DNA from: Hymenolepis diminuta
Lineage: Eukaryota > Platyhelminthes > Cestoda > Cyclophyllidea > Hymenolepididae
Assembly: GCA_900708905.1 (NCBI GenBank)
Contig: CAADRB010000007.1
Location: 1,910,105 to 1,974,104, forward strand
DNA: 64,000 nucleotides
Direction: 5' to 3'
The translations under genes were made by a program, and so were the position numbers. The notes under the pieces are model-generated. The model had not been told where the DNA came from. It did not search any database and saw only the letters and a program-made list of their open reading frames with translations. Shown here piece after piece: positions 1-12,562 of this stretch. Numbering within the stretch: the stretch's first letter is position 1; the number at the start of each line of letters is the position of its first letter.

Positions 1-126
1 GAAGTTTAAGTAAAGACGTATATCAAAATTAAAACCTATTTTAAAATTACAAAAGGACGTATTAACGTCCATTATCCATCTCTAACAACCAATTTGAACA
101 TGAGAATTGTCCTATGTCTTACTTAC

Positions 127-173
127 CTTTGCATAATCCCAAGATCAGAAAATCGCTGCTTTGATCATATCCA
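127..173 (-). CDS. orphan internal exon, gene unknown
   Basis: A 47 bp segment lies between a good acceptor (ACTTTAG, read on minus) and a perfect donor (G/GTAAGT). In one phase (one base in, one base over) it reads GYDQSSDFLILGLCK with no stop. It is probably an internal exon of a minus-strand gene whose 3' part lies off the left edge. No domain can be named from 15 residues. The longer hydrophobic open frame covering 145-402 on minus is in a different frame and is less convincing. Confidence 0.35.
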
Positions 174-1334
174 CTAAAGTAAGTTGTAGCGCGCTACTAA
201 TACAAATTGAGTAGACATAGTATATAACGAAACGCACACTTGGCACAACAATATTATGGATTTCTGGGCTAAAAATGCTTGGCAGACACATGAAGGCTAA
301 CGCAAACTTAAAAATCACAGGAATCGTTGTGAAACGAGAACAACCGGTACAAACCGAAAAAATTACGCGTAATTTCCGTTCAACTGCTAAATTTAAGGTC
401 ATTCTGTTGATTTAATTCCAATACCCTTAAACTGTTAAATTAGATCATATATTCAACCTGGACTTAGCATTGATGCAAATTCACAATTGAACTCCTTTAT
501 CCATTTCCGAGACTGCATGAGTCATCATGTATGAGTCATTTATTCATCAATAAGTCATTCTCAGATGTGATCTTTAACTGTATGGACTTACCTTTGGTTC
601 ACAATTTGTTTCCTATTCGTCAGTATTATCATTATTGTGAAAAATATATAAAAAACATTTTAAGTTGTGAGAATGGAGAGGGAGTCGGTTAGGGTTATTT
701 CATTTGAATTCTGATGTATCGGATTGCGCACTTTTCTGTTTATGTTATAGATTCAAATCTCAACATTTGTCTTCCTGGTTCTTGAGTGGGTTCATCTCTG
801 TGATGGTGAAGACTTGATTACTTTAAGACAGACACAGACTTTTCATAAGAATGAAGGCCTACTTTATATCACTGGGTTACGCTAAAAGAAATAATACTTG
901 ACATCAACCTAATCCTCTCAGTTGTAGGAAGAGACCGTTCAATCACTCCTCACTAAGCTCTTGACGTCGTGAATAGGAATTATCATTCAATGACGAATAT
1001 TCTCCAAGCTTGATCCCCTATTTCTCAAAAGGCATATTTCTATACCTGAAATGACCCTGGAGAATGTATATTTTGAATGCTCTTCAGAGGTACTTTCGGG
1101 ACTCAACTGTTAACCAGATATTTTGCCCCCATGTTTTTACAGGTCATGGCTCAATTCATGAGCGTTTTTATCAATTCTAACTCATCTCTTCAAGACCGAA
1201 ATAATTTTATGCCGTAGGCCAGCCAATATGAATATAAAGTTTTTTAAAGGCTTGTTTAGGACACACTACTTACAATACAAAGCAGTAACGCAGACAGAAT
1301 AAAGACGTCATTGTACGAGCGGTATCCTATTTAG
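174..1334. other. non-coding stretch, nothing recognised
   Basis: AT-rich sequence without a convincing exon. A possible 21 bp minus exon (ETNCEPK) ends at a GTAAGT donor near 596, but its acceptor has no pyrimidine tract, so I do not call it. Confidence 0.5.
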
Positions 1335-1513
1335 GGACTTTTAATTTGAACTACATCTTCGTCGATGTTGTGTCATATGGTGCCAAATGTACTTCCAAAG
1401 ATTATATGAAAGATGCGTTCTTCATGATCATCCGAAATGGGGAAGAAATTTTTATGTTACTAAAACCGCTATGTACTTGTGGTCCACACTCAACTCTTGA
1501 TTCTCTGATTCAA
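1335..1513 (+). CDS. possible orphan plus-strand exon
   Basis: A 179 bp segment follows a CTATTTAG acceptor and ends at CAA/GTAAGG. One frame is open throughout (phase 1 in, phase 0 out) and contains FMIIRNGEEIFMLL and LCTCGPHSTLDSLIQ. No family is recognised and no partner exons were found on this strand nearby. It could be a chance open frame; the flanking splice signals are the only support. Confidence 0.22.
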
Positions 1514-1937
1514 GTAAGGCAGCTGTCTAGCCCTTAGGATGACACTTAGTTCGATAACTGTCATTATTTTTATATCTTAGAATCGAATTCCCTTATAAAC
1601 ATAAATTTTGAACGCTATTTCATGATGAAACGATCCGAAATTTAAGGGAAGTATGACTTTTTTCTAATTTACTTGAATTATTGGGCTTAGATACTTCCTC
1701 ACAACTATGATGGGATTTTTTTGCTTTTTCATGGGTAATAGAATTAATTTGTTCTCCATATGCGTAGCTGAGTGAACCTCCGTGAACCTATGTGATATTT
1801 CGGAAAGTCCAAATGCACTAGTAACAACTATTCTAAAGAGCAGAATTATTCTAAAATTATTTTTTAAGATTAAACAGTTTTACGACTTAAGCTTGGCAAA
1901 AGATTATCGTCAGAAAAAAGAGAATGAGGTTGCGATC

Positions 1938-3931
1938 TCATTTTTTGACCAGTGATTCATCTCCGATCAAGGTGAGGAGTGTCAATCGATAATCTCCAGA
2001 AGTATCATCCTGAAATTAATAAATGCAGCATTTAATAATCGTGTCAAGATGAATGATGCTTTAGACAAATAATCTACTTTGATAAACTCTCCCAATGTCT
2101 GTTTATATTCAGCTTTAAATGCATCCTTAATTTGAACCATATCGATTTCACATCTAGAGACAACTACACGAATTAGCGATTCATCGTCCGTTCCAAGCCC
2201 CTTCATCGACCGATGCAAAGTTTTGGCAAAGAAATTCGGCTTGTTTTGAACTGATCGTACTAGTTTTTAACAAAAAGAGTTAAATATTTAGTCAGTTTCT
2301 TCGGGGCTATGATATATTACCTAAACACTACCTACCAACGCTTAAAAATGCGCGCAGAATGTCACCAGACATTTCTGATTTAAGAGCCTCTTCAATGGAC
2401 TTCTTGCTGAGTTTCTCATATTCTTGGAAAACGGCTCTCAAATGAGCATTGGAACGTGAAATTAGTATTTCGTTAAACCTGCAATGACAAATAGGTGAAA
2501 TGTTAGAATAAGCAAGTCTACTTAATAGTAATCAGTACGTATTTTTAAACTGACTTTGATTCGTCCGTTCCCATCTTCTTTTCTCCTGCAGCTAGTAATT
2601 CTTCGGCATCCTGTTTAGCTTTCTTGCGATCAAAAGTGGGACACTCATCTCTGTTGCCCTGAAGCAAAGCCACGAGCAATCGTTGGAAATGACCGGACGT
2701 GTCATCTCGAACGTCTTTTTCCAGATCGCGGTTATAGACTAAATGAAACAAACAGGCCAACTCAAATTGCAACAGAATTTTAAAAAAGTTACTAGAACGT
2801 CTAATAATTTATGGATTTTATTTGACGAAGGATAAAACCAATCCGAATACATGTTGGAAGAAGCATTGATATAATTTTAAGGAATTAACTCAGATCAATG
2901 GAGGTAGCAGATAGGTAACAAAACGGAATATTCGTTTATCAGAATATACATTCGCTAATCGTTAGCGTAAAAATTGCATTCAAGGAATTTTTGACCGAAG
3001 ATGAAAGTGGATCATTCTCAAAGCGTAAAGCTCACCGAACAATCACCCTCTGTTGAAATTCTGACGTGAGTTACATGCATTTACCTTTCAAATAGGTAAT
3101 TTCTTACCATATTTAGCGTCCAAACATTTTAAAATGTCTTGTAAAATAACTGTAAGTGGAAATTATATCTGCAAAGACAATTACTTTTTCTATAGGCCTC
3201 TTTGATCTTCAATATCTGTTCATTTGTTCGACAGCAGATAATTTCAATAAGACAGTCTTCATCAGTTCCGATTCCTTCCACAGCTTCCCTCAGTTCTTCG
3301 GCGTCAAAAACCTCCGGCTCAAGACAGAGAGCTCGACACACTTTAAAGAAATTGCCACTGATTTCACTATCCAGTTCAGCTATCAGATCGAGACCATAGA
3401 GTGTCTTGAACTGCTTGACAATGTCCAGACGTTGGCTTATCGACCGACGAGCTAGAACATCAATTATTGCCTTTTCATCTGTGCCCAGTCCTTTCATGGC
3501 TTTCCGAAGACTTTGGCAGTCAGCATTGCAGTCAAAGTTTGGTGCTGGTTTCAACGTTCCTTCACACTAAAATTACGTTAATTCCATCAGCAAAAATGTG
3601 CTCATTAAAATAAACAGTAGAATTACTCAAATACGTTCTGCATCTTTGAAAATTCTGTGCCTTTTTACTGCCGATTATGATTTTATATTTTATTACCCAC
3701 CTCTCTTTAAAAACGCACTTGAATAAATCTTACGATGGATATAACTTTTATTTTAAATATAAATGTTTAAAGATTATGAATTATTTACTCAACTGACAAG
3801 AACTGATAAACTATCCTGTATCAGAATGAATAGCAAACGTGAGAAAATCCTGAACCCCATTATTAGGTTTTGAAATAATCCCAGAGGGTGGATGGAAGCA
3901 TTTGAGATCTTACCCCAGCTAACAATATCAT
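1938..3931 (-). CDS. annexin, four-repeat calcium/phospholipid-binding protein
   Basis: Annexins bind acidic phospholipids in the presence of calcium; flatworm members are often found at the tegument. Exons (minus): 3185-3566, 2555-2738, 2336-2478, 2078-2259, 1938-2009, ending in TGA; all phases agree (0-1-2-1-0). Together they give 320 residues, the usual annexin core length. Four repeats are visible, each with the type II calcium motif: GLGTDEKA (repeat 1), GIGTDEDC (2), KMGTDESK (3) and GLGTDDES (4), followed by the acidic helix end, e.g. RDDTSGHF and KDDTSGDYR. The short N-terminal segment is GTLKPAPNFD. The first core exon opens at an acceptor with no in-frame ATG, so an upstream start exon is needed; ATG ATA TTG TTA GCT GGG/GTAAGA at 3931-3914 has the right phase (phase 0), but this 18 bp exon is a guess. 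Three introns are 68-76 bp and one is 446 bp. Confidence 0.93.
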
Positions 3932-4640
3932 TTAATATAGTATAGCGTTAAGATACTCCACTACCAAAGAACAGAAATCCCAGAGATTTGAATAACACGC
4001 AGAATGCATTGAATATAAGCATTGTACACAGGAATGTATCAATGGTAATTTTTGATTGTATGAATTAAGCGCGGATCATAGACTTCAACAGGGACTCACG
4101 CACTCCACGTAATTTAAATTCCAAGGTATGCTAATTCTTTATATGGGAATGGAGTGGAGTTATTGTGTGACCAGTAAGAGTACGAATGAGCCACAACCGT
4201 ACACTGAATGAAAATGAGACGGGGATTGACAATTGGTCATGTATACCAAAGACGCGAGAAGAAAAAAGACGATAATGTGACGGGTAGAATCACTCAGGCT
4301 TAAAATTAACAAATCCTTTCACGGAGGAAAAAATGATAATAGGAGTAAAGTTGAACATAGGAAACAAAGAAATTGAGGTGAATTTAATCCGCTATATTCA
4401 TCGGGCAAACTCTCTTACATTCTTCACAGCTTAAGGATCTTAAGACTATGAATCCACGAGAACGGCGTATGTAATATGTTTCAGCTTTACAAACAAAGGA
4501 GAAATTGTTAATATTTGGCAGAACATCTACAAACATGATTTCATGCATCATCATGGAATGAAGATTCTCAGTTATTGTGAACAAAAACTGTCCAACCGCA
4601 GGTTCAAATACATTAAGAAGACTGTTATTCCCACGAATAG
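3932..4640. other. spacer between annexin and DZANK1-like gene
   Basis: It contains a 105-codon minus open frame (4384-4701) that may be an alternative last exon of the DZANK1-like gene, with residues such as SCEECKRVC near its end. Its acceptor would be at 4671 (GGGCAG before ATG GAG). Nothing else was recognised. Confidence 0.4.
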
Positions 4641-7600
4641 TCTTTGAAAATAAAGTGTCTGCCTTCTCCATCTGCCCATAACTAGTGGGCACCCAGATCA
4701 CAGTGATGAAAAATTAGACATTTACCACTGCAACATTATTCAACTGACCTTATATTCCTCAGTTTCAAAATAGGAGTTTTCAATCTTTTCTGGGGGCTTT
4801 TCTTCCTTCTTCAGTTCGATTGGGGCTGCCTTTTGATTTCGTGACTGACGAACCTCCGTTTCTACTTCATGACCCTAAATTTGTAAAATCGAGATTATAA
4901 AAATTGTCAAAGTGCGCATTATCGAGGTAATAAATTGAGAAATTACAAAGAGTAAGGGCATTTCTATTTGGGGAAGACTAACACGACAAGGGAATAGAAT
5001 AGTCAGTATATACATAGAACTACTCTTCTTTCTAGATCGTGGTGTGTTTTGATTAAATGAAACAGAAATTGTAAGGTAAAATGCTAAGAAGAGAGTAATT
5101 ATGTGTTATTTACTGTTAGAAGTAAAAAAGTATACTGATTCAGCAAAGGTAAACATTGATTTCTATTGTGAAGACTGGATGCGGTGTCCTACATTCAGAA
5201 TCGTCTTACCTCAGGAATAGCCAACTTTGGGTTTCGTTTTTCCGGTTTTGACTTGGATGGTTTTCGGCCTTTTTTCTCCAGTTCAATGGTGAGGACGTAT
5301 CTATCGTCAGCGTCATCCCAGTCTCCTCCAATCACCTTAATAGGCACAAAATAAAAGAAAAATATGAGATATTTGTCACGAATGAATTTTTCTTAGACAA
5401 AAAGACATTAAAAAAATTATAATGGGAATAACAATAATAATGATCAAGCAATATGCAAGGAAGTTATCTAGTACTAAAACTTTTACAAATTGCGTTAATG
5501 TCAAGGTAAAATTTTAATTTTAAATAATTAATAAATATTTTATTTCACATTTTCTTTTTAGTATTGTTGAAATAATGATTAACCGTTTATGTGAACTAAT
5601 ATAAACTGCACTATACTGCACACAGCTCCATTGGAACTGTAATGAGCTTTCGCAATAGCAACAAGAATTGGTGTTTTCCTTCTTCCTGGCTGGAATATAG
5701 ACTTGTAGTTCTTAATATTTGGGTTTGTTGAAATTCACATTGGGCTGATTATAGTGAATTCGTCCCAGTCAAACTGAGCGCGCTTTTTCGGCTCTTCGAA
5801 AGAAAAACAACCATTTTTAATTGATAGGACAGACCATCCTAAATAATCAATCACTGAATATTGAGGACAAGAATTGGCTCTATAATAAAGAAGATAACTT
5901 TTTAAACGTGAAACAATGAACTAATCGTTGAAAAATATTATAAAACCTTGGATCCATTAGAATGAGACGACGTAAGTCTCTTTCGATAATTTGACCTTAA
6001 GCTTAACAACTTATCGATCCCTTCACCCTTAACGAGATTGAGCAATGGTCCTCAACCGCGGTTACTAGGGTATTCTGAGGTCCTCAATGCCAACATTCTG
6101 GAGAAGGCGCCATATAAAGAATTTAAATGAATATAAATGCTCTGAATCAATAATTATGAGTGCCCTACCTGGCACTTCAGTACTGTCCCATCAACTCCCT
6201 TTATTTTTACTTCAATGCGCGGGACTTTTCAGTTAGTAATAGGACTGAGTTTAATTTGCTATCTTTTTACTTGTCGCCTGTATAAATACGGATTTATGAA
6301 AAAAATTCGAAAAAATAAGTGCCCGTTTTATATCATTGACACAGTCAGTAATTAGTTTTTCTGGATCTGCAAACACAAGATAAAAGTAGTGGATTCTAAT
6401 CTCTTCAATTCTTATATAAATTAATTTGACGTCTTGTTTTGAAGGTTTTTATTGGCTTATTAAACTCTGATGTAAAAGATAAAAGTAAATAGAAGTGGGA
6501 CCGCCAGCCAAGGGATTACATTAGCTGGTCAAGAAGTTTCAAATATAGTGGACATTTACTCGCTCTTGAAAGTGGGAATAACTTCATGGGATTTGAGCAT
6601 TAGGACACCACAAAGCGAACTCTTACCCTCATGAAAACACGAATTACTTAATGCTAGCAACTCAAATTCAAGTAAGACTCGTGCAGCCTCGACTTCATTA
6701 CCTACTTCTTTTTGACCTCCTCCCCTGTTTCTTACCATATTGGACTTATTTAATGTTCCCCTTATTCCGATACCCTCTCGTGATCAAATTAGTAAGAATT
6801 AATTTTTTTCCATGGCCAATAATAAGTTCCTTTGTTTTCTTATCATTTTAACACGAAATAGTAAACGGTCTAAAATTTTACTGTTAAGTTTATTTTTACT
6901 TGGGAAATAACTGGCCAAAAACAGACTCTGGCTACTTAGCCATAGAAAACCGAAAGCAGTTGCGATAGTGACGAACTCTGTAAGTCTATAGATTCTTCAG
7001 GATAAGATGTCATGGCAACCAACTAAATGCCGTTCTTGGCAATAACAGTGGGTGTATTAAGGAATTTTATGAAGTAGATATGGCTTATAACTTTTGCTCT
7101 TTTCATTTACACAATAAAACTGGAAATACTGGAAGAAATTAGAATAACATTTGCAATACAGTGAAAATATACTTTTACACACCTTACACTCCTTGACATC
7201 ACCAAATATAAAGTCATAAATGTAATCCATCTAATGGTTGTTTGACATATTTCGACAAGCCTTAGTTTAGTGATTGAAAGTTATTTCTGATACATATTTT
7301 TGGTTGGAACTATTATCCTAGAGCCTTCCAGATAAAAAACATGTTTTAAACATTACGTCTGATCACTCCTCTACCGTTTAATAGGCGTGTGCCGATGTTT
7401 ATTAAACCCCTGACTTCTGCCTTGACGAATGAACACAATAAAAGTATATAACAATTTTTTTCCTAATACTACTCTTGTATCTCTCATTCGTAAGTATAAA
7501 TCAATGTTTTTCCTCGGTATTTCAGTAAAGTTATGTTTATCAAAATGAAGAAAATGGAATTTCCTCTTATATCTACCTTGCCGACATCAGACCCACAGAG

Positions 7601-9313
7601 CTCATTAAAAATGTTCGAGCTGGTGGTCGCGTAGGAACTAAACTGTTGCATGATTTGACCAAGAGGACCTTTCAAGTAGGATGGGTACTCAACAGCAGGT
7701 TTTGGTGCAGGCTGAGGAATAGGTGCTGGTGCAGGTATTGGTTGGGGCTTTGGAATGGCCTTCAGGATATGGGTAATGGCCTGAGAAAGGGATTCGCGAA
7801 CTTCCATTACCGTGCGTTGTCGCATTTGATCGATGTACTGAATGGATAAAATATAAAAGATAATATTAGTCAGTGAATGCATTTTACGGAAGTCAAAGAT
7901 TTATATAAATTTTTTTAAGATCCTATTTTTCAGCTATTTTTGATTTCAAGCGAGAATATGGTTGGGTTTACAAAACGGATTAAAAGGGAAGCCTGGAGAG
8001 GAATATTTTCATTTTTCTAGAAAAATCCCTTTATTTGGATAATAATCCGCTCCTCTATCAAGTTCCCGTAATTATTGGATAAAAATCAATATATTTTTTA
8101 TTTTATTTTGCTTTTTTCCTTGGACAGCAATTTTTCAATTGAGTTCCTTAACAGGAAACAGAGGGAAGAAAATTTATATCAAATTTAATCATAAGAAAAC
8201 CTATTATTTTAAGCATTTTTATTGTTACTCAGATATTACTTAAATGTATATTTTTAATTAAAAAAATAAATGGAAGTTATGTTTTGTTCTACAATTAACT
8301 ATAATTCAAAAATTTATTAAGTCTGTAAATTTACCATGCTAATTATTTAATGCTATCGTAATTCAATGTTAACAGCAATTTTTCTTCCCTTTTTGGAAAA
8401 TAATAACATACAATTGTAATATTAAATACTAAGCCGCCATATAATTTTTAACAAACATCTTATAGACCCTACTTGGTTCAAGTGGTTAACCACAGCAGTA
8501 AGTTGCTGCTGAGTAACTCCTGGTTCTGGTTGCATCAGAGGAGCGTAAACCTGTTGTGGTTGTAGGGGCGGCAAAAAATTACTGGAAAAGTTATTCCCGT
8601 CGGGTGTCTTCATATCCCAACCAACACCTGGTACACTTCCGTAAACGTTTATTTGGGTGCCCGAGTGGTTCGTCGCAGCAAATCCCTGATCTGTACCCTC
8701 TAATAAAATAATATACATATCTTAAAACAGTTACTCCTCATGAAACTATCCAGTGAATCATCCATTGAACTTGCGGCGTCGTTGTGAACTGGAACAATCG
8801 AAGTGGGGTAATCGTCACCCGAAACACTACCACTGCTGCCAGAATGTGTAATTTCAGTAACGTTGAAAGTCTTGCTCACAACGTGACTTTCAGATCGATT
8901 CACTCTAAAAAATAATGAAACGCTTAACAGCGACTTACTTATGAACAGCGATTGCTTTGACAGTTCGGCGACCGGCTTTAAGTTGAAATGGAGCACGATA
9001 TCTAAAAGTTACTTCTCGGCCGGCGAAAATTCGATGAGAAGGATTTGGCGTCTCACCGTTTGTGGTAAAATATATAATGCAGTTTGGACTTTCTGTATAA
9101 TTGAAAAATTAAGCTATGATTTTGACTGATAAGTAACATAGTAACTTAACAAAAATTGAACCGTGCTAAATAAGTAATTTTAATAACAAGAAACTATTCA
9201 CCGTTGCCCAATTCAATAAATGTCCCAGTATCGATGGTATTTGATGCCTTCCCTGAAACGTTCAACCGCAACGGCGTAATCGTGGGTGCCGAGATCCCTC
9301 CAGCGAGAGGCAT
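4640..9313 (-). CDS. DZANK1: DZANK1-like protein, reduced form
   Basis: Vertebrate DZANK1 (double zinc ribbon and ankyrin repeats) is linked to ciliary/photoreceptor transport. Exons (minus): 9202-9313 (ATG start), 8939-9092, 8735-8904, 8473-8699, 7577-7837, 5210-5335, 4749-4874; every phase joins (1,2,1,0,0,0), giving about 392 residues plus a short tail. The first two exons match the DZANK1 N-terminal beta-hexosaminidase C-terminal-type domain: APTITPLRLNVSGKA, IIYFTTNGETPNPSHR and RRTVKAIAVHK. Exon 5 matches the conserved block after the ribbons: PLGQIMQQFSSYATTSSNIF then GSDVGK; exon 6 (DWDDADDRYVLTIELEKK) looks like the strand that follows. No CxxC ribbons and no ankyrin repeats are visible; a Pro/Gln-rich linker and a Lys/Glu-rich tail replace them. 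The last exon is unsettled: TGG TAA at about 4732, LWADGEGRHFIFKDYSWE at about 4694-4638, or the 4384-4670 frame. One intron (8700-8734) is 35 bp. Confidence 0.8.
5736..5795 (-). CDS. exon-like segment with in-frame stop
   Basis: On minus the segment reads PKKRAQFDWDEFTIISPM followed by TGA, after a TTTCTTTCGAAG(AG) acceptor. It would join in phase 0 to the exon-like segment at 6167-6227 and end the protein. It could be an alternative C-terminus of the DZANK1-like gene, or chance. Confidence 0.3.
6167..6227 (-). CDS. exon-like segment inside the DZANK1-like gene
   Basis: Read on minus, a segment from an AAAAG acceptor to CAG/GTAGGG is open as PRIEVKIKGVDGTVLKC (phase 1 in, phase 0 out). It lies in the 2.2 kb intron between exons 5 and 6. 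Exon 5 ends in phase 0, so it cannot be inserted alone; a preceding phase 0-to-1 exon would be needed (6631-6738 region ends with a phase 1 donor, FHE G/GTAAGA). It may mark alternative splicing. Confidence 0.35.
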
Positions 9314-9924
9314 CAGCAATGTAATTTGTTACAAAAATATAAGTGATGTCAAGGTCAATGCGTCCAATATTACACCTAATCAAAATACATAAACAAAATA
9401 CACATAGAAATTAACGGAATAAGCGAAAAACTCAACAGTAGGTACAAAGAGTTATAGCATTAATTTTTCGATTATTGATTAAAATTTAAATTTTATTCGT
9501 TTGCGTCTAACAGTATAAAAATTAGCACATCAAATAGAATTTCTTCAGCATTTTAGTCACAAAATAGTTTTCTTTAAAATAAAAAGCGCTGAAATAAAAC
9601 GATTTGGTTATCATTATTTTGAGTCTGTACCCATCCGATCGACAGCCTCAAAGTTCTATGGTTACATTATATTTATTCAGCGTTAATTATTAACAACTAC
9701 CATATCAAGTCAGCACTAATTACTAAAAATACGTTACCAAGTATAATTTTCCTCTTGTCTTCTCTGCTATAATAGAGATATTTAAAAGGTATGGTCGATC
9801 ATCAAAATCAATTATATAGTCATAAAGCTCTGATATTCACGATCAAATTTGTAGTCGAGTATAATAAAACTGTTATAATCCGCTCATTTCTGTAGGATAC
9901 TGCAACCAACTCTTTGCTTTAATT
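9314..9924. other. 5' flank of the DZANK1-like gene
   Basis: AT-rich sequence upstream of the start codon; no exon or clear promoter element was recognised. An LTR-like repeat begins about 0.6 kb upstream of the start codon. Confidence 0.4.
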
Positions 9925-10252
9925 TTTATAATAACGTTATTTATATCGGGGCTACAACAATCGAATAGAATAGAATGGAATAAGTCAAGTCACTCACATC
10001 ATTTCGGAAGCGACGGACAAGTCACCCAAATTTATTAATTAGTAAATTAGGTTTATATACAAAACACTTCTTCGTTGGAGGTTAGTCATATCCTGTTGTT
10101 GGAGTCTCGAAGTGATGATCGACATCTGTTTAGGTATCTATGTGTAAATACGCAAACACACAGCGGGACCATCTGTGGACACTGTAGTGGGGATCTTATC
10201 GCCAGTCAATCATTTTTAATCGCCAGGTGTTGATAGACATCTGCTGGCTACA
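9925..10252 (-). mobile_element. LTR-like repeat, copy A
   Basis: About 328 bp, nearly identical over its central ~230 bp to copies at 13237-13559 (opposite orientation) and 15160-15490 (same orientation). In the minus orientation it begins TGTAGCC, carries a TATATAAACC box and an AATAAA about 20 bp later, and ends near TAACGTTATTATAA. No target duplication is evident at this copy. Confidence 0.7.
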
Positions 10253-10557
10253 GCAGTTTTCGTATCGGCCGAGAGATGAGAGTAAAACCGTCTGGTTCTG
10301 ATAGTATATGGGGTAATATTTGGTTAGGTTTAGTTGCGTCATGCTACTGCATCGGGGAACTACAGGCTGTTCGGGAATAAGAGGGAAATCGCTTCGAGTC
10401 CTGGTAGCATATGGAAGGATGTATCTTAATCACTTAATGCTGTTCGGGAGTTAAGGGACTGAAAAACAGAAACGCAACAAATTAATATAATCAAAACTAT
10501 TTAAAGTATGATATTCTTCGTAATTCCATAGGTAAATCTTAGTCTTGGTTGTACACT

Positions 10558-12457
10558 CTAGTTTCCACATCCTAGATATTTCCGCCATGCCGCTTGGCGA
10601 TTATGGCAGCTGTCCGCTAGTGACTTAAATGATTGTTGCAGGCCTGCATAAGATCGCCCACACCATATCCACGCTTCGGATGGTTCTTCATCTGGACATA
10701 AAGTTGTATTGATAGCCACATACATATCCTCAAATGTTGGCATCAAAACTCTGCTGAGAGGGGAAGGCTGATTATCCTGACACGACGAATGATGTTCTTA
10801 GGTAATTAATCGATCGGTTAGAGCACAAATTGGCAAATCGTAGAACCAAAGCGTCTACTGAGGTCTGTAACGAGCGTTTCTGTTACGCCAGGGGTTAAAA
10901 AGTGTTTGATGAGGATAGAGATCTGCTTGTTGTCGGCCATAGCAGAATAATATTGAATCCTTTCGAATATGAATCTGTCATCGTAAAGTCAGCTGCATCT
11001 TAAGTAGGTTCGGAGATGACAAGTTAGTGCTGAGAACTGTGAGAATGTGGATTCGAAAACTGAGTAGGAATAGTAGGATGTGGGATTTTGGCAACATATA
11101 GACACCGGTCAAATCCTTTCACTAGATTCATCGCATTCGTTGTTTCAAGAGTAGATGCTGGCAACTTTTATTTTCGTTCAGCTCATCGATTCCGTCTAAG
11201 CCCATGAGGTTAATATTTCGATCTGTAATGTAGTAATTCAGAGAGATCATATTCTGCTGCAATATAGACTCGCATCGCATCGATCCGAAGAGTCGCACAG
11301 CATTGGATATTAGGGAGAGACGATAATGATATCGCAGCCAATGTCGATCTGCAGCTCAAATAATATGACATTTACGCTTAAGTTAACGAATTTTCTGGAA
11401 TTATCATTTACCTGCATTAAGAAACCATAGTTTTGTCTCGTCTGGATTAACGCACACTTTTTGTTGAATTTATCGGGGAAGATTTTCACCAGAAGCCTTC
11501 TTAGTGGCCACTTTCGTTGGAGTGACATCTCGATGATGGTGATGTTCTCCACAATATCGACATATTGGAAGTGACTGCTTCTGATATTTGTTGGATGATC
11601 ATCGGATGTGTAGCACGTCCCTTCGAATGATAAATGATCGATCAGGTCCCTTTTTTTGTTGAACATTCTCGTTTCTCTGTCCTGCAGCAGATTAGAGTTC
11701 GCGCCGGGACTTATTGACATTGCGTTCCGCGTATGAGAGGAACAGAGGTCTGAGTCGAATATCAGCTTAGCAAGGGGATCCGGGACGAAGAATAAATTAG
11801 GGCAACTGAATTGGGTTTCTTTAATGGAACCAAATGGAAAAATAATACAAAGTCGGTTAATTTTACTTACACAATGGTGGAAATGTTTGTATTAACACCT
11901 GGCTACACAATGAAGAACTTATTATTTCTGTTGAAGAGAGGGCTGTTGTCACCAAGGGATGAACCTAACTTACCAATAGTCTCTTCATAAGTTAGGTTGG
12001 TAGAATCCATCGGTTGAAGATAGAACAAATATAGGTTCTGTTTATTTTACGAAGCATGACAATTTGGCTGGCGTGGAGGCGACCTGCCATAATGTTTTCA
12101 TACATATCACGGTATCGAACATATCCTGTTGACAAATTTTCATCTGTATGAGAATTATGATGAAACATGCCTACGTTTTTCGCATAGTCTTCAGGATCCT
12201 TTGTCGACGTTAAGAAATTCATCTGGGTGAAGGCTTTTCTCACGATAGAAGAGATTTGGGCCTCCATATTGGCGTAATGTGGTGATTACATTGCCAAAAT
12301 TGTTATGGTCTGGTCTTCTCTGTGAGATAACGCAACCGACTTTTAGATTCTGTTTTCGTATCCAACGGTTGATTATTATTCTCCATTTACAGCTGTAATG
12401 TAAATGAGTTCGTTCTGTCATATCAGGTGATAGATGTCTCTGCGTTTTGACTGGCAT
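10558..12457 (-). pseudogene. decayed minus-strand coding block, identity unknown
   Basis: Several protein-like stretches follow one another on minus with frame changes and stops between them: 12191-12457, 11992-12267 (shifted frame), 11310-11840 (the longest, over 130 codons), about 11110-11350, 10800-10980 and 10558-10746. Composition is that of real protein (e.g. SLQRKWPLRRLLVKIFPDKF, GRSYAGLQQSFKSLADS), but I see no reverse transcriptase, integrase, transposase DDE or zinc-knuckle motif. Splice-like signals exist (CAG/GTAAAT at 11412, TTGAGCTGCAG at 11353), so part may be intronic. It is flanked by LTR-like copy A on one side and a diverged LTR-like fragment plus copy C on the other. It may be a remnant of a retroelement, of an endogenous virus or of a host gene copy. 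Confidence 0.45.
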
Positions 12458-12562
12458 CTAAGTGCAAACGGGCACTCATAGAGTTGGATCGCCACTGAAT
12501 ACTGTAGTCGAGATCTTATCACCAGTCAGTTATTTCTGATCGCCAGGTGTTGACTAGCAGCA
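12424..12562 (-). repeat. diverged LTR-like fragment, copy D
   Basis: This stretch shares blocks with copy A in the same orientation (ATCGCCAGGTGTTGA, ACTGTAGT.GAGATCTTATC, a CTAAGTGCAAACGGGCAC block) but is much more diverged and truncated. It overlaps the start of the decayed coding block. Confidence 0.5.
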
